In this document: piece by piece, positions 13,928 through 20,586 of the stretch
Layout: each line of letters starts with the position of its first letter
Numbering within the stretch: position 1 is the stretch's first letter
Source of the DNA: JAQUGA01 sp964521105
GTDB lineage: Bacteria; Bacteroidota; Bacteroidia; Bacteroidales; WCHB1-69
NCBI GenBank assembly: GCA_964521105.1
Contig: CAZFPO010000044.1
Location: 1 to 20,586, forward strand
Length of the DNA stretch: 20,586 bases
Reading direction: 5' to 3'
Translations under genes and position numbers: made by a program
Notes under the pieces: model-generated
What the model saw: the letters and a program-made list of their open reading frames with translations, nothing else
What the model was told of the DNA's origin: nothing
Databases searched by the model: none

Positions 13928-13956
13928 ATGTGAATAAACAGTGTTTTCATTCACAT
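13928..13956. promoter_or_regulatory. Inverted repeat upstream of the WYL regulator
   Basis: ATGTGAAT (13928-13935) and ATTCACAT (13949-13956) form a perfect 8-bp dyad with a 13-bp spacer, about 83 bp upstream of the regulator start. Size and place suit an autoregulatory operator. No protein can be assigned to it. Confidence 0.35.
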
Positions 13957-13976
13957 CTTAATAAATTTTCATGGCT

Positions 13977-14000
13977 TTATTGAAAATTTTTTTTCAATAA
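13977..14000 (-). terminator. Possible terminator after the GWxTD-domain gene
   Basis: A perfect 10-bp stem TTATTGAAAA / TTTTCAATAA with a 4-nt loop lies 36 bp after the stop codon of the GWxTD gene. It is AT-only apart from one G-C pair, so the call is weak. Confidence 0.35.
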
Positions 14001-14035
14001 TTAAATTGAAAATGTTTTAAATATTATGGTTAAAC

Positions 14036-15535
14036 CTATCTCGGTCGTTTCCAATATTCGTCAGAGTTGCCGCCCCAGTATGGACTTACCGATTTTTGAT
14101 CAGGGTTATTCGTTGGATTTTGTCGTTTTTGCAATTTCATTTGCCACTGGTAATCTTTTAACTCACCATTTGCGTCAGAATGAAGCAATTCATAATCGTT
14201 GGTAACCAAGTCGCGATTGTAGAAAACAAATCTAACATTACCTTGTCCGGCAATTTGATAATAGTGCCAAATTTCATAAGGATATGAGCTAGGTTCACGA
14301 GTTTGCGAGTTAATGCTGTTTGGTGATCCGTATTTTAAATAAACTCGACCTCTGTCGGATAAATATCCCATTTGATTTTTTTTGCCAAATTCGGAGTTTA
14401 CCTTTTTAACTTCACCTAAATATTTTTCCCATGCACTTTGAGGATCCTTTTCATCGCGTTGAATCCAAAAGTTGTACAAATATCGTTGCATACTGTTTAG
14501 TAGTTCGGTTTTGTTTATGACATCCTCAGTATGCTTTTTATCTTTTTTGGGAATCAAATTTAGTGCATAATTTCGTTCCATAATGCTTGAAATTGGATAT
14601 AAAAAATCAAGATAAAGAGCTAATGTATCAATGTTTTGATATTTTTCTACAAAAGTGTTTGCTATGTCAATGGTAGTTAAGTCTAAATTTTGATTAGAAA
14701 TTGATGGATTACTCCGTTGGAAGAAGAATTTATTAAATGCGTCAACTTTGTTGTCTTTATTTCTAACTTCAATTACCAAATTGTAATTACCTGATGGTAG
14801 TTTTGAAATATCGAACGATTGAATGAGGACTTTAACTTTCGATGCTGTTTCTTTTTTCATTTTAAAAAGGTTTGTAACAATTCTTCCACTTTCAAAATCC
14901 TCAACAAAAATTCGGTATACATATTCGCTACTATCGCCATAAACAATTGATGTGTTATAAATTTCGGAATAAACAGTAAGTGTATTTATTTTTTCGGGAA
15001 AAAAGTCCGAAATATATGGATACATGTCGTAATTATGCTTTGTGAAAAGATTTGGGGTTTTTGTTGGTTCAATTTTATTTATTAACTGAATACCCGAAAT
15101 TGAAATCACATTTGGTTTATGATTAACTATTATTTTGTCCTTATAAACGGTTGCTTCTTTATTTGTGTTTTTATCTTTTAATGAAATTTCAAAATCGTAT
15201 TCGCCATTTGGTATTGCAATTCGCTGAATGTCGATAATATTTGGACTAGAAGGAGTAGAGTCATTTTCAGTTGGAGTAGATAAATCAACTTTGCTAAAAG
15301 TAACAATTTTGTCATCTTTTTTAAAAACCATCGTTATTTCAACAACACCTTGAAAATAATTATCTTTTTTAATGTATTTGACCGATTTTGCATCGATATT
15401 TAAAAATGTTTCAATATATGGATTCTGTTCAACATCTAAATAGGTGGTGTAGGTCATTAAGGCTCTAACTTGAGCCGAAAGCTGACTTGATGAAAATAAC
15501 ATCAAAAAAAGAGTGAAATATAAAATTCGTTTCAT
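14036..15535 (-). CDS. GWxTD domain-containing secreted protein
   Basis: The 499-aa protein starts with a clear signal peptide (MKRILYFTLFLMLFSSSQLSAQ, cleavage after SAQ likely). A large beta-rich region follows, then a C-terminal GWxTD-type domain at about residues 385-480: a YNFWIQRDEKDP segment, MGYLSDRGRVYLKYGSP in place of the GWxTDRGRIYI.YG motif, and the SYPYEIWHYY and VRFVFYNRD motifs. The name-giving tryptophan and threonine are replaced (GYLSD). The domain is confined largely to Bacteroidetes and relatives. Its role is unknown; an envelope location is expected. A TATTTTTG box at 15561-15568 (minus strand) lies 25 bp upstream and probably belongs to its promoter. The next upstream gene ends 240 bp away. 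Confidence 0.85.
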   Translation of the reverse strand: MKRILYFTLFLMLFSSSQLSAQVRALMTYTTYLDVEQNPYIETFLNIDAKSVKYIKKDNYFQGVVEITMVFKKDDKIVTFSKVDLSTPTENDSTPSSPNIIDIQRIAIPNGEYDFEISLKDKNTNKEATVYKDKIIVNHKPNVISISGIQLINKIEPTKTPNLFTKHNYDMYPYISDFFPEKINTLTVYSEIYNTSIVYGDSSEYVYRIFVEDFESGRIVTNLFKMKKETASKVKVLIQSFDISKLPSGNYNLVIEVRNKDNKVDAFNKFFFQRSNPSISNQNLDLTTIDIANTFVEKYQNIDTLALYLDFLYPISSIMERNYALNLIPKKDKKHTEDVINKTELLNSMQRYLYNFWIQRDEKDPQSAWEKYLGEVKKVNSEFGKKNQMGYLSDRGRVYLKYGSPNSINSQTREPSSYPYEIWHYYQIAGQGNVRFVFYNRDLVTNDYELLHSDANGELKDYQWQMKLQKRQNPTNNPDQKSVSPYWGGNSDEYWKRPR

Positions 15536-15774
15536 ATTTTTTTAGAATTATAAATAAAAACAAAAATAGATAATATATTGTTGCGGTGGTTAAAACTATT
15601 AAAAAATTGCTATACGATAAAACACTTTATTCGTTAAAAAATAAAGCCTGTTTAATGATTCAGCGATTTTATTACTGATTTTGGGTTGAATGAAAGAGGA
15701 TAGTATCACCTTTTATTCATTCCAGCAATCAACTTTATCCAATTTTAATCGTTTTGGAATGAAAACCTCAATGA

Positions 15775-17793
15775 TTAATTTACGATTATTTTACCATTAT
15801 TAAAAATATCTCCGTTTTCGTCTTTAATGATAAACATAAAAACTCCTTTTGATAGTTCAAAATTAAGCGAAGTCTTTTCTGAATTTAGCTGTTTCGAATA
15901 TATCAATTGCCCCATAATCGAATAAATTTCGATTTTTAAGTTTTTTGTATTATTCGGAATATTCACATAAAAGGAGCCGTTGTTTGGATTTGGAAATATG
16001 TTTATTAAAGCGTTGGGCTGATTTTCAGTTACACCAACGTGTGGCATTTCGCAGATGAAATTTTGCTGATTATAAAATGTTTGAATTGATTGAGACCTCT
16101 CGCGAAGCAAAGCAATTGCCGATAAGTTAGTTCCAAAATAGTCGCGAGCAAAGGGAAAAGCCAAATCAACACAAAACATTTCACCAGCATTAACCGAAAA
16201 TGGTCCAACCGACATTACTCCACGTCTATCGCCAGGTTGGTTTCCAAGATTACACTCATTCCAATCATTTAAGCCAGCTTCTGGGGTGCCTGGGAACATA
16301 AAATTGGTTGGAATTGTCCCATTATAGCCAATTCCTCCATAAGTCATTGGACTTCCATCATTCCATTTCCCTATTAAATAATTATAAAAACCAATTGCAC
16401 CTTGTGGTTCTCCAATAAAAGTATTTCCATTATTAAAGTAAAGAAATCTTGAAATTGGATGATTTAAAAACATAGCACCTTGTGCTGGGGCAGGAGAACC
16501 ATATTGACCAGAAGTACCAGTTCCATCGGAAATACTTGAATTAAAAGTGTAAAACATGTTTAGTGTTGAATCACAACCAATATAGTCATCCATTCCATTA
16601 CCCAGGTCCATATCGGTAAATGATCCAAAATATACATCATGATAGTTGTTAGATGAACGGTTGAAGATTTCGTAGTTAACAAATACGGTTTGATTAAGTG
16701 CAGAGTCGTTTGTATTATTAAACGAATATGCCAAGCCATGAACTTCAATTTTCATTTTATCGCCACCACTATTGTGCAATAATTTATCATCATTAAACAT
16801 AAAAAATATTGCTTGGTCACCCCTAATTTTTGGATAATCCCCATTTTCGGGTTCGTAAATTCCATTAAAATTCAAATCAACAAAAGGAGCTAAAAATGGA
16901 GCTTCACCATTTGATTGATCTCCGTTTGCTGGCCATTGTAGAATAGATGGAGGCACAATATAATTTGTTGTTGAATAATTGGCAATATGATTTTGGATGG
17001 TTGTCTTATCTATTTTCCATACCCGTTGATATTTTAGAAAAAAGTTAATGTCCTCGGTATTTGTTGCAATAGGTCCAAAAGAAAAGTCAACACCCGAACT
17101 TGTGTATGTTTGTGCTGCCAAATGTAACTGTGAATTTGCATCATACCCACCAATCCAAATATTGTTTTCATATATCGAATTAACACCACTTCCTTTTGGA
17201 GCTTCAAATTTGTTGTTGAATAATGAACCATCTGCACTAACTTTAGCAGAAATATTATTTATGTCCAAATTTTCAGAAAAGTTTGTTGAATATATTAATA
17301 TATCATCAATTTGGATATCATCTTTCGACCAATTTGTTTGTCGAACAGAGAAAACTAATTCAGCCATTGTGGAACTTGTTGTGGCTTCAAATAAAGCCTC
17401 TTTTTTCACCCAACCAAGTGTGTCAATATCTGCAACTAAGGTTGGAAGATTGGTTCCTGTTCCTGTATATAACGAAACCGAAAGGATGTTTCCTGCTCCA
17501 CGTACCCAATATGAAATAAAATATTTTTTTCCTGCTTCAATTGTAAATGCTGTAGTGGAAAACTTTTTGGGAAGAGATTTAGAATTAATCAGTCGACACG
17601 CTTTTAAACCAGAATGAACATTCGTAGAATAAGGGATAATACTATCTGAAACTATGTTCGTTTGACTACCAATCCATTGATTTGGTGTGTTGCCTGTCCA
17701 ATTTTCAAAACCACTGTTAAATACAACTTGGGCTTTCATAAATTGTATAAAACATAAAGTAATAATTAATAACACAAGAGATTTTGTTTTCAT
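15775..17793 (-). CDS. Secreted protein with T9SS type A (Por) sorting domain
   Basis: This is a 672-aa protein if started at the ATG at 17793, which opens directly with a signal peptide (MKTKSLVLLIITLCF...KAQ). The frame itself extends 7 codons further. The N-terminal part (about 22-170) looks like a jelly-roll carbohydrate-binding-type domain (VVFNSGFENWTGNTPNQW, a later FTIEAGKKYFISYWVRG). The middle holds a large uncharacterised region with calcium-type loops (DLNFNGIYEPENGDYP). The last 75 residues are the type IX sorting domain: INIFPNPNNGSFYV, then IEIYSIMGQLIY and a short KIIVN end. The protein would be exported by Sec, moved across the outer membrane by T9SS and anchored on the surface or released. 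Its substrate cannot be told. Confidence 0.9.
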   Translation of the reverse strand: MKTKSLVLLIITLCFIQFMKAQVVFNSGFENWTGNTPNQWIGSQTNIVSDSIIPYSTNVHSGLKACRLINSKSLPKKFSTTAFTIEAGKKYFISYWVRGAGNILSVSLYTGTGTNLPTLVADIDTLGWVKKEALFEATTSSTMAELVFSVRQTNWSKDDIQIDDILIYSTNFSENLDINNISAKVSADGSLFNNKFEAPKGSGVNSIYENNIWIGGYDANSQLHLAAQTYTSSGVDFSFGPIATNTEDINFFLKYQRVWKIDKTTIQNHIANYSTTNYIVPPSILQWPANGDQSNGEAPFLAPFVDLNFNGIYEPENGDYPKIRGDQAIFFMFNDDKLLHNSGGDKMKIEVHGLAYSFNNTNDSALNQTVFVNYEIFNRSSNNYHDVYFGSFTDMDLGNGMDDYIGCDSTLNMFYTFNSSISDGTGTSGQYGSPAPAQGAMFLNHPISRFLYFNNGNTFIGEPQGAIGFYNYLIGKWNDGSPMTYGGIGYNGTIPTNFMFPGTPEAGLNDWNECNLGNQPGDRRGVMSVGPFSVNAGEMFCVDLAFPFARDYFGTNLSAIALLRERSQSIQTFYNQQNFICEMPHVGVTENQPNALINIFPNPNNGSFYVNIPNNTKNLKIEIYSIMGQLIYSKQLNSEKTSLNFELSKGVFMFIIKDENGDIFNNGKIIVN

Positions 17794-17825
17794 GATTTTA
17801 AGTTTAATTAACAAAAAAAGTAATG

Positions 17826-17858
17826 CAAATATATTAATTTAATTATAAATAAAACAAA
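17826..17858 (-). promoter_or_regulatory. Promoter of the T9SS-sorted protein gene
   Basis: On the minus strand TTTG (17855-17858), a 21-bp spacer and TATATTTG (17826-17833) fit the Bacteroidetes sigma-ABfr consensus. The -7 box lies 32 bp before the preferred ATG. Confidence 0.65.
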
Positions 17859-18034
17859 ATTAAAATAATATTAATAAATATTTTTATAATCATCAATTAA
17901 ATAAATTTATATTAATTATACTTTCATGAGATAATCAAAAGAGTAATGTTATAACTAATTTTTAATTTTTTGAAAATATATTTATTGATAATTAGTTACT
18001 TATCTTAATAATTGAAAAAAATAGGAGCAAAAAA

Positions 18035-18064
18035 TTTGGTGAATTAAAATTATTTGTACTTTTG
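18035..18064 (+). promoter_or_regulatory. Promoter of tRNA-Ser(UGA)
   Basis: TTTG (18035-18038), an 18-bp spacer and TACTTTTG (18057-18064) match the phylum consensus well. The -7 box ends only 4 bp before the mature tRNA 5' end, so transcription would start at or just next to the first base of the tRNA. Confidence 0.75.
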
Positions 18065-18068
18065 CAGT

Positions 18069-18153
18069 GGAGAGTTGGCAGAGTGGTCGATTGCGGCGGT
18101 CTTGAAAACCGTTGAACTGCGAGGTTCCGGGGGTTCGAATCCCTCACTCTCCG
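18069..18153 (+). tRNA. tRNA-Ser (anticodon UGA)
   Basis: The acceptor arms GGAGAGT and ACTCTCC pair perfectly. The anticodon stem CGGT/ACCG encloses the loop CTTGAAA (anticodon TGA). A serine-type long variable arm and the T-arm GGGGGTTCGAATCCC-type segment are present. The discriminator is G. CCA is not encoded (CTG follows), in contrast to the second tRNA-Ser in this window. Confidence 0.97.
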
Positions 18154-18177
18154 CTGAATAAAAATGTAAAAATAGGT

Positions 18178-18212
18178 AAACCGCTGAAAAACAAATACAT
18201 CAGCGGTTTTTT
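18178..18212 (+). terminator. Intrinsic terminator after tRNA-Ser(UGA)
   Basis: The stem AAACCGCTGA (18178-18187) / TCAGCGGTTT (18200-18209) with a 12-nt loop is followed by a run of T. It lies 24 bp after the tRNA. Confidence 0.85.
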
Positions 18213-18263
18213 ATTTGCAGAATATAGCAAAAAAAAGCATAAAATAACCACATTTTAGTGTCC

Positions 18264-18305
18264 AATTCGGTTACCAAAAAAGAAAATAAAAAGGGTAACC
18301 GAATT
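18264..18305. repeat. 12-bp inverted repeat next to tRNA-Ser and integrase remnant
   Basis: AATTCGGTTACC (18264-18275) and GGTAACCGAATT (18294-18305) are a perfect dyad with an 18-nt A-rich loop. It sits between the tRNA terminator and a broken tyrosine-recombinase start, so it may be an arm-type integrase site or the end of a former element. Confidence 0.6.
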
Positions 18306-18389
18306 TGTGCATTTTGCATTGATATTCAGCATGTTGCATCTTTGAATTTTTCTAAAAAAAACGTAATTTTATAACCTAAAAACAGAGAA

Positions 18390-18488
18390 ATGGAAAGACA
18401 AAGTTATAGCGTAATTTTCTACACTAAAAAATCGAAAAGAAAAAAATGGCAATTTGCCAGTTTGTTATTTAGTTGTCTTGCTTCCTAG
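18390..18488 (+). pseudogene. Truncated N-terminus of a tyrosine recombinase (integrase remnant)
   Basis: The plus strand reads MERQSYSVIFYTKKSKRKK and then leaves the family with WQFASLLFSCLAS before a stop at 18486. A short basic beta-strand start of this kind (...FYTKKSKRKK/N-G...) is the usual opening of the arm-binding domain of Bacteroidetes phage/transposon-type integrases. It is placed 236 bp after a tRNA-Ser, the classic integration site. Only about 19 codons survive, and its end overlaps the VOC gene on the other strand. The call rests on this short resemblance and the tRNA context. Confidence 0.5.
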
Positions 18489-18989
18489 TTGTTTTCCCAA
18501 GTTTTCATATTCAATATCATTGGGTTCCCATAATTCAATTTTGTTCCCCTCAATGTCGATGATATGAACAAATTTACCATAATCGTATGTCTCTATAGAA
18601 TCTAAAATGTTCACGCCATTCTTTTTCAATTCATCAATAAGCGCCTCTAAGTTTTCAACTCTATAATTTATCATGAAATCTTTTGTGGAAGGTTCAAAAT
18701 ATTTTGTTTTTTCATTAAAAGGACTCCAATTTGTAAATCCTTTTTTTGTGCTGTCGGCACCCTGATACCATTCGAAAACTGCTCCGTATTCGTTTGTATT
18801 TATCCCTAGATTTTTTTGATACCATTCTTTCATTTTGTTAGGATCTTTGCATTTGAAAAAAATGCCACCTATGCCAGTAACTTTTTTCATTTTATTGGTT
18901 TCTTTTTTATTTGTGAGTATTGAATTTGATGCATAACCGCATATAAAAGCGGTAGTAATAGCCAAAATCATTATTAATTTATTTTTCAT
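18465..18989 (-). CDS. VOC-family (glyoxalase/dioxygenase-like) protein with N-terminal export or anchor segment
   Basis: The 174-aa protein starts with a hydrophobic segment (MKNKLIMILAITTAFICGYAS) that may be a signal or anchor; the AFIC-G site is a poor lipobox. A single vicinal-oxygen-chelate domain follows from about residue 36: VTGIGGIFFKCKDPNKMKEWYQKNLG at the first beta-alpha unit, YGAVFEWYQG, and the end motif VHIIDIEGNKIELWEP. The final Glu of that motif is a usual metal ligand; the substrate cannot be predicted. An internal ATG (MKKVTGIGG) would give a cytosolic form lacking the segment. It is monocistronic. Its 3' end overlaps the integrase remnant on the other strand. Confidence 0.85.
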   Translation of the reverse strand: MKNKLIMILAITTAFICGYASNSILTNKKETNKMKKVTGIGGIFFKCKDPNKMKEWYQKNLGINTNEYGAVFEWYQGADSTKKGFTNWSPFNEKTKYFEPSTKDFMINYRVENLEALIDELKKNGVNILDSIETYDYGKFVHIIDIEGNKIELWEPNDIEYENLGKQLGSKTTK

Positions 18990-19081
18990 AGTTTTCGTTT
19001 TTAGTATAATTGAAACTGAACCCTTAATTAATTGTCTGTTTTAAGTTAATAAAATGCTTTTACTTCGTTTTTACTTAGTTG

Positions 19082-19453
19082 TTATAAATTTTTCTGAAAT
19101 AAAATTTTTTCCATCTTTTTGCCTTTTGCCAGCTCATCTACCAATTTGTCGAGGTATCGAATTTGACGGGTTAATGGGTTATCAATCTCTTCAATTCTGT
19201 AACCACAAATGATACCGGTTATGCAATTTGCGTTTGGGTTTAGTAATGCCTTCCGAAAAAATTCCTTAAAAGTTACGTTTTGGTCAATGAGTTCATTTAT
19301 TTTATTATCGTCATAACCTGTGAGCCACTCAATCACTTGGTTTAATTCTTTTATTGTCCTGCCTTTTCGTTCTATTTTTGTAACATAGAGAGGATAAACT
19401 GAGGCAAAAGTCATATTTGCTATTCTTTCGTTATGTTCGGGTGTTGTTTGCAT
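19082..19453 (-). CDS. DUF2200 family protein
   Basis: The 123-aa protein begins with a conserved family stretch (ERIANMTFASVYPLYVTKIERKGRT) and carries EWLTGYDDNKI, FKEFFRKALLNPNA and ITGIICGYRIEEI, matching DUF2200 proteins over their full length. Their function is unknown; they are small cytosolic proteins found across bacteria. The start lies 1 bp after the stop of the upstream DUF1801 gene, so the two form an operon. Confidence 0.88.
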   Translation of the reverse strand: MQTTPEHNERIANMTFASVYPLYVTKIERKGRTIKELNQVIEWLTGYDDNKINELIDQNVTFKEFFRKALLNPNANCITGIICGYRIEEIDNPLTRQIRYLDKLVDELAKGKKMEKILFQKNL

Positions 19454-19454
19454 A

Positions 19455-19847
19455 CTATTTAAACCTTTCTAATTTCCCTTTCCGTTTAATTAAATTTTTA
19501 TAATCCCATATAATTTCTCTTGATTTTTTAAGCCAACGAATTAATTCATCAGTGTTTACTTCTGTCAATTTATTATAAAAAATTGAAACATCTTTAAAAT
19601 TCGGACCTTTAATGTTTAAGTTTTCTTCGTCAAAGTCCGCACCGCTCCAAAACATAAGTCTAATGCCTTTTTTCTGTCTACTGTATCCCACTATTGGGTT
19701 ACTTTGCAAAAACCAAACTGGATGAGCATGCCAAATTTTACTTTCTGCTTCGGTCAATTCGTTGTCGATTGTCTTAGTCAGTAATTCGCATATTTCTTTG
19801 TCTGTATCAGATTGTTGGTCGATATATAGTTTAATATCTATATTCAT
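19455..19847 (-). CDS. DUF1801 (YdhG-like) family protein
   Basis: The 130-aa protein has features of the DUF1801/YdhG-like fold: an acidic N-terminal helical part, then ESKIWHAHPVWFLQSNPIVGYSRQKKGIRLMFWSG (about 39-73), and a C-terminal helix with ELIRWLKKSREIIWDY. No catalytic role is known. It is the first gene of a pair with DUF2200 (1-bp gap). A TACATTTG box lies 46 bp upstream of the start. Confidence 0.8.
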   Translation of the reverse strand: MNIDIKLYIDQQSDTDKEICELLTKTIDNELTEAESKIWHAHPVWFLQSNPIVGYSRQKKGIRLMFWSGADFDEENLNIKGPNFKDVSIFYNKLTEVNTDELIRWLKKSREIIWDYKNLIKRKGKLERFK

Positions 19848-19893
19848 TTAGTAACGTTTGTGTAAACTATTAAGTGTTTTATTTATACAATGC

Positions 19894-19901
19894 CAAATGT
19901 A
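19894..19901 (-). promoter_or_regulatory. -7 element of the DUF1801-DUF2200 promoter
   Basis: TACATTTG on the minus strand matches TAnnTTTG, 46 bp before the ATG. No clear -33 partner was found. Confidence 0.45.
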
Positions 19902-20319
19902 ATAATAAAAGCTAGTGAACTTAAAATATTAATATAAAATTTTCACAGTCTAATAATAAGTAAAAGAGCCGTTATTTGAGAATAAAAAGGGCTTATATTG
20001 CTGGATTAATTAAATAGATAGTAAAAATAAGAGCGGAAATCAAATTTGATGTATGTTCAATAAATGCTTAACAATGTGCAGCAATATTGTATCATAAAAA
20101 AAAATCATAAAGTTCGAAACCCAATTATTTTTTTATATCTTTGCCGAGTGAGAAAAGACGTTCATTTAGGTGTAAATTATACTGAAAAAGCGTGGAGATA
20201 GGGGCGGTTTTTGAAGTTAAGTGTATTTTATATTGTTAAAATATAAGTGATTAAGTGTGTAGCTCTAAACATTACTTTTCGCTGAAGTTTTTTATTTGAA
20301 TTATTGTAATTCTTTAAAA
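19902..20319. other. AT-rich intergenic region with a promoter-like box before tRNA-Ser(CGA)
   Basis: No gene is visible in these 418 bp. On the plus strand TATCTTTG (20136-20143) fits the -7 consensus with TTCG 19 bp upstream. A transcript from there would run about 170 nt before the tRNA, through a GC-richer stretch at 20190-20212 and an AT-only hairpin (20228-20246). It may be the tRNA leader or a small RNA; no known RNA family was recognised. Confidence 0.4.
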
Positions 20320-20409
20320 GGAGAGATGGCAGAGCGGTCGAATGCGGCGGTCTCGAAAACCGTTGTTCGCGCAAGCGAACCGGGGGTTCGAATCCCCCTC
20401 TCTCCGCCA
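20320..20409 (+). tRNA. tRNA-Ser (anticodon CGA)
   Basis: GGAGAGA pairs with TCTCTCC at the acceptor. The anticodon stem CGGT/ACCG has the loop CTCGAAA (anticodon CGA). The long variable arm (TTCGCGCAAGCGAA) is serine-type, and the T-arm reads CGGGGGTTCGAATCCCCC. Discriminator G is at 20406, and CCA is encoded at 20407-20409. Confidence 0.97.
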
Positions 20410-20416
20410 CCAAACA

Positions 20417-20445
20417 AAATCCTCGCGAAAGCGAGGATTTTTCAT
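20417..20445 (+). terminator. Intrinsic terminator after tRNA-Ser(CGA)
   Basis: AAATCCTCGC (20417-20426), loop GAAA, GCGAGGATTT (20431-20440), then further T. The stem is GC-rich with a stable GNRA-type tetraloop. Confidence 0.9.
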
Positions 20446-20497
20446 TTTCAGAAAGTGTCAAAAGCTTGCTTTTGTAAACTTTCTGAAAATGAAAAAT
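20437..20497. repeat. Perfect 20-bp inverted repeat with nested inner hairpin
   Basis: The arms at 20437-20456 and 20478-20497 are exact reverse complements over 20 bp (core CATTTTCAGAAAGT). Inside, CAAAAGC (20459-20465) pairs with GCTTTTG (20468-20474). The whole is nearly one continuous palindrome of 61 bp. It shares its first bases with the tRNA terminator. Confidence 0.85.
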
Positions 20498-20541
20498 TAA
20501 ATGCAAAGCATTATTTTTTGTTTGTTGAAGCCACCCCCTTT

Positions 20542-20586
20542 GGGATCACGTTCGAGCGAAGCGAAGGACGTAATCCCTGATTTTTT
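20542..20586 (+). terminator. Hairpin with T-run at the window end
   Basis: GGGATCACGT (20542-20551) and ACGTAATCCC (20568-20577) pair with one mismatch, followed by TGATTTTTT. The loop holds CGAGCGAAGCGAAGG. It is terminator-like or a dispersed intergenic element; the window stops here. Confidence 0.45.

Noticed and set aside
17048..17617. 189-aa plus-strand frame inside the T9SS protein gene
   Set aside because: Antisense shadow of a well-supported secreted protein; no recognisable domain.
20296..20580. 94-aa frame covering tRNA-Ser(CGA), and a 92-aa frame opposite it
   Set aside because: Both run through a complete tRNA and its hairpins.

Overview
The window is low-GC DNA from a member of the Bacteroidetes. 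The evidence is a protein with a type IX secretion (Por) C-terminal sorting domain, a GWxTD-domain protein, promoters of the TTTG / TAnnTTTG type, and a type I-B CRISPR-Cas locus of the Cst1/Cst2/Cas5t kind. Genus and species cannot be told from this stretch. Almost all protein genes lie on the minus strand, so in transcription order the window reads from high to low coordinates.

The CRISPR-Cas region spans about 1-13850. In transcription order it holds: a WYL-domain regulator coupled by a 4-bp overlap to a REP-associated (Y1/HUH) transposase; a HIRAN-domain protein and cas6; a pRiA4b ORF-3-like gene; a 65-codon ORF fused by ATGA overlap to cas8 (cst1); cas7, cas5 and cas3; an AbiEi/AbiEii toxin-antitoxin pair with its own promoter; and cas4 and cas1. 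No cas2 and no ordinary CRISPR array lie inside the window. Tracts of a 9-bp CAATCTC-type repeat start at or beside the 3' ends of cas1, cas4 and cas6. The tract at cas6 carries a 31-bp higher-order unit and is broken by a 100-N assembly gap.

The most interesting element sits between cas6 and cas8, divergent from the cas8 operon. It is a compact RNA gene on the plus strand (about 9636-9740): a TAnnTTTG promoter, one degenerate type I-B CRISPR repeat ending in the 8-nt handle ATTGAAAT, a spacer-like stretch, and a strong intrinsic terminator. The first 19 nt of the spacer-like stretch match a site (9565-9583) in the cas8 operon promoter at every position except 6 and 12. Those are the positions type I Cascade flips out of the heteroduplex. 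The site is preceded by CCA, a PAM known from other I-B systems. The arrangement predicts a crRNA-like guide that directs Cascade to repress its own operon, analogous to the CreA/CreR crRNA-resembling RNAs described elsewhere. The match is read directly from the sequence; the function is inference.

The right part (13928-20586) is ordinary chromosome: a GWxTD-domain protein, a T9SS-sorted secreted protein, tRNA-Ser(UGA) with a terminator, an inverted repeat and a broken tyrosine-recombinase start (an old integration site), a VOC-family protein, a DUF1801-DUF2200 pair, and tRNA-Ser(CGA) followed by several hairpins.
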